From Bradyrhizobium japonicum USDA 6 (GTDB lineage Bacteria > Pseudomonadota > Alphaproteobacteria > Rhizobiales > Xanthobacteraceae), in NCBI RefSeq assembly GCF_000284375.1, contig NC_017249.1:1302001-1366000 (forward strand): 64,000 nt of DNA. Reading direction: 5' to 3'. The first letter of the stretch is position 1, and each line of letters starts with the position of its first letter. Below are positions 62,167-64,000 of the stretch, piece by piece. The position numbers and the translations under genes were made by a program. The notes below the pieces were generated by a model, which saw only the letters and a list, made by a program, of their open reading frames with translations, did not search any database and was not told the origin of the DNA.

Positions 62167-62865
62167 CTACCTCGCCAACGCCCACTCGCCGACAAAGCGG
62201 AAGCGCGCCCTGGTATCATCCTGTTTGAACAGCGCGATCCGGTCGATCGCCAGCGTCTCCAGACCGAGCGCCGCAAATCTCGCGCGCAGCATCTCCAGGA
62301 TCGGCCCGCGCCGCTCCGCATCCAGCCGTCCCGTCAGCGTCATGTGGAAGCGGAATTCTTCCATCACGTACGGGTAGCCCCAGCGGTCGAGATAGTCGCG
62401 CTGCCGCTCAGTGAGCTTGTCGGGCCTGCGCCGCGCGCGGTCTTCCGCCGTCATGGGCGCGCGGAAGTCGTCGAATTCGCGGACGCAATCGGCGGCAAGT
62501 TGCTGGAGCGCACCCACCGGCTCGGTCGGAATCACCGCGATGAAGCCGCTGATGGAGTCGACGACCGGGCGGATCGACGGCATCGGCCGCGCCTTGCCGG
62601 CAAAGGCCGCGCAGGCTGCGACGAGCTCGGCTTCAGTCCTGCCGGGCGCCAGCGCCATCGGCGCCTTCAGCGTGCCGTGGAAGCCGTATTTGCGGGGATC
62701 GGCCGTGACGTCGCGCCAGTCCGGCGCAACACGCGATGCGTCGGCAGGGAACGGCACCTCGTCGCCGGTATAGACGTCGTAGCCAAGCAGCTCGGCGCCG
62801 AAGCGGGAGACGGCGCTGTCGGCGCCGGCGGCAAAGTAGATCGCGTAACGGGGAAAATCTGTCAT
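62167..62865 (-). CDS. DUF1045 protein, phosphonate-associated 2H phosphoesterase
   Basis: This 232-residue protein carries the two HxT motifs of 2H phosphoesterases, 'GFHGTLKAPM' (about 62-71) and 'RFHMTLTGRL' (about 172-181). The N-terminus 'RYAIYFAAGADSAVSRFGAELLGYD' is characteristic of DUF1045 proteins encoded with C-P lyase genes. These are thought to act on cyclic phosphate intermediates, like PhnP/RcsN. It reads in the same direction as the phnM-like gene, 18 bases away, so they are likely in one operon. Confidence 0.9.
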   Translation of the reverse strand: MTDFPRYAIYFAAGADSAVSRFGAELLGYDVYTGDEVPFPADASRVAPDWRDVTADPRKYGFHGTLKAPMALAPGRTEAELVAACAAFAGKARPMPSIRPVVDSISGFIAVIPTEPVGALQQLAADCVREFDDFRAPMTAEDRARRRPDKLTERQRDYLDRWGYPYVMEEFRFHMTLTGRLDAERRGPILEMLRARFAALGLETLAIDRIALFKQDDTRARFRFVGEWALAR

Positions 62866-62883
62866 TGTCCGAGCATAACCGGT

Positions 62884-64000
62884 TCAGGCCGCAACAACAG
62901 CCTCGCGCGGCGTCGCCGCCGCAGCGAGCAGTCGCGTCGCATCGGTGAGATGCACGAGCTTCCCGCCTGATACCACCGCGATCAGCCGCGGCCGCAGCGG
63001 CACGCTGTCGTCGACCAGCAGCATGTCGGCGCGGCGTCCTTCCGCGAGCACGCCGCGATCGGCGAGGCCGGTCGCGCGGGCCGGTCCCGCGGACACCAGG
63101 CTCCAGGCCTCGGTCAGCGGCAGCACGCCGTCGGCGGCGAGGCGGAACGCCGCGAGCAGTTGCGCGGGATAGTAATAGTCCGACGCCAGCACCGAGCAGA
63201 GGCCCTTCGCGATCATGTCCGAAGCCCGGGTCCAGCCGGTATGGCTGCCGCCGCGCACGACATTCGGCGCACCGTAGACGATGGCATCGCCCGCAGACGC
63301 GGCCGCGCGCGCGGTCTCCTCGTTGATCGGAAACTCCGCAATGTCAGCGCCCAGCTCGCGAAACTCCTGCCGCATCGCCGGCGTCGCATCGTCGTGCGAG
63401 AGCATCCGCACCTCGGCCGCGCGAGCAGTTGCGGCGAGCCGCGACACGGAAGGTTGCACTTCACTGGCGCGCGAAAGCACACGCTCGACCAGCCGGTCGA
63501 ATTCCTCGCCCGAGAGGCCGGTGCGCTCCACCATGCGGTTGCGCTTGCGAGGCTTGGCCATGTCGGCAACGGTGCCGTGCATGTGGTCGTTGAAGGCGAA
63601 CAGGTCGACGCGGCCTTCGGCGAGCCACTGGCCGATCTCTGTCTCGGCGTCGAGATTGTAGGTCTCATGCCGCAGGTGGAAACGGGTGTCGGCGGCGAAT
63701 TGCGGGCGCTGCCGTTCGATCGCCTCCATCAGGGCGCGCGCATTGCCGGCGCTGCGCAGGCCCGGCTCCCACGAGCAGGTCGTGGCGTGAAAGACGGTGG
63801 TGATGCCGTTGCTGATCGCCTGGCGGTCACTGTCGGCGAGCGCGACGTCGATCGGGAAGTCGACGCCGGCGCGCGGCATCATCTGTCGCTCGAAGGCATC
63901 GCCATGCAGATCGACGATGCCGGGCAGCACCAGCAGGTTGCGCGCATCGACCGCCAGCCGCGCACGGACGCGAGAGGCATCGACCTGCGCAATGTCCGCG
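62884..64000 (-). CDS. phnM: Alpha-D-ribose 1-methylphosphonate 5-triphosphate diphosphatase, N-terminus cut by window
   Basis: The open frame continues past the window edge without a stop, so the first residues are missing; at least 372 residues are visible. The amidohydrolase metal motif VLPGIVDLHGDAFER is followed by 'TTVFHATTCSWEPG', 'FHLRHETYN', 'DLFAFNDHMHGT', 'MLSHDDATP' and 'LASDYYYPAQLLAAFRLA', which are the PhnM landmarks. The enzyme removes pyrophosphate from the ribose triphosphate intermediate in C-P lyase phosphonate breakdown. The rest of the phn cluster is presumably beyond the right edge. Confidence 0.93.
   Translation of the reverse strand, partial: ADIAQVDASRVRARLAVDARNLLVLPGIVDLHGDAFERQMMPRAGVDFPIDVALADSDRQAISNGITTVFHATTCSWEPGLRSAGNARALMEAIERQRPQFAADTRFHLRHETYNLDAETEIGQWLAEGRVDLFAFNDHMHGTVADMAKPRKRNRMVERTGLSGEEFDRLVERVLSRASEVQPSVSRLAATARAAEVRMLSHDDATPAMRQEFRELGADIAEFPINEETARAAASAGDAIVYGAPNVVRGGSHTGWTRASDMIAKGLCSVLASDYYYPAQLLAAFRLAADGVLPLTEAWSLVSAGPARATGLADRGVLAEGRRADMLLVDDSVPLRPRLIAVVSGGKLVHLTDATRLLAAAATPREAVVAA

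Overview
The window is GC-rich alphaproteobacterial chromosome and most resembles Bradyrhizobium. This is inferred from the rpmH-rnpA-yidC-engB order, a roughly 1,600-residue NAD-type glutamate dehydrogenase, tRNA-Arg(ACG), the strong GC codon bias, and dispersed palindromic repeats of the kind scattered between Bradyrhizobium genes. No phage, plasmid, IS or CRISPR module is visible.

1-9.7 kb: the left end, on the minus strand, holds rpmH, rnpA, yidC, engB and a DUF423 gene, with a clear sigma70-type promoter before rpmH. An orphan sensor histidine kinase and tRNA-Arg(ACG) follow on the plus strand. The last 18 bases of the tRNA recur as a direct repeat 2.9 kb downstream. The segment between carries an alpha/beta hydrolase, a small exported protein, a CBS-pair protein and a YbaK-type deacylase, and looks like the footprint of a tRNA-targeted integration. 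Two small orphan genes follow.

9.7-23.6 kb: NAD-glutamate dehydrogenase; an IclR-controlled catabolic operon (enoyl-CoA hydratase, ADP-forming acyl-CoA synthetase, TTT-type periplasmic binding protein) with a perfect palindrome in the regulator/operon gap; a lipoprotein; and a GumC/Wzz-like protein whose C-terminal BY-kinase domain has decayed.

23.6-37 kb: an LLM flavin oxidoreductase; a LysR gene divergent from a StyA/StyB-type two-component flavoprotein monooxygenase with a perfect inverted repeat between them; an AraC regulator; an Rrf2-methyltransferase pair; an ABM-fold protein; a YgiQ radical SAM protein; a DMT exporter; and a GntR/FAD-oxidase unit divergent from a DapA-family aldolase.

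37-49.7 kb: a likely iron-uptake operon (TonB-dependent receptor, ferric-type binding protein lacking the usual dityrosine, PepSY membrane protein), a triple rhodanese, serA, a patatin/GntP-permease pair and a tannase/feruloyl-esterase-family enzyme.

49.7-64 kb: the most unusual gene is a single protein joining a ClpS-like adaptor domain, a ClpX-like four-cysteine zinc ribbon and an FtsH/Cdc48-like AAA+ motor. Then come an EmrAB efflux system with divergent TetR, a MarR/enoyl-CoA hydratase pair, a chemoreceptor, a DapA-family protein resembling L-2-keto-3-deoxyarabonate dehydratase, a methanethiol-oxidase-type SBP56 protein overlapping a histidine-containing membrane protein, and a DUF1045/PhnM phosphonate pair cut by the window end.
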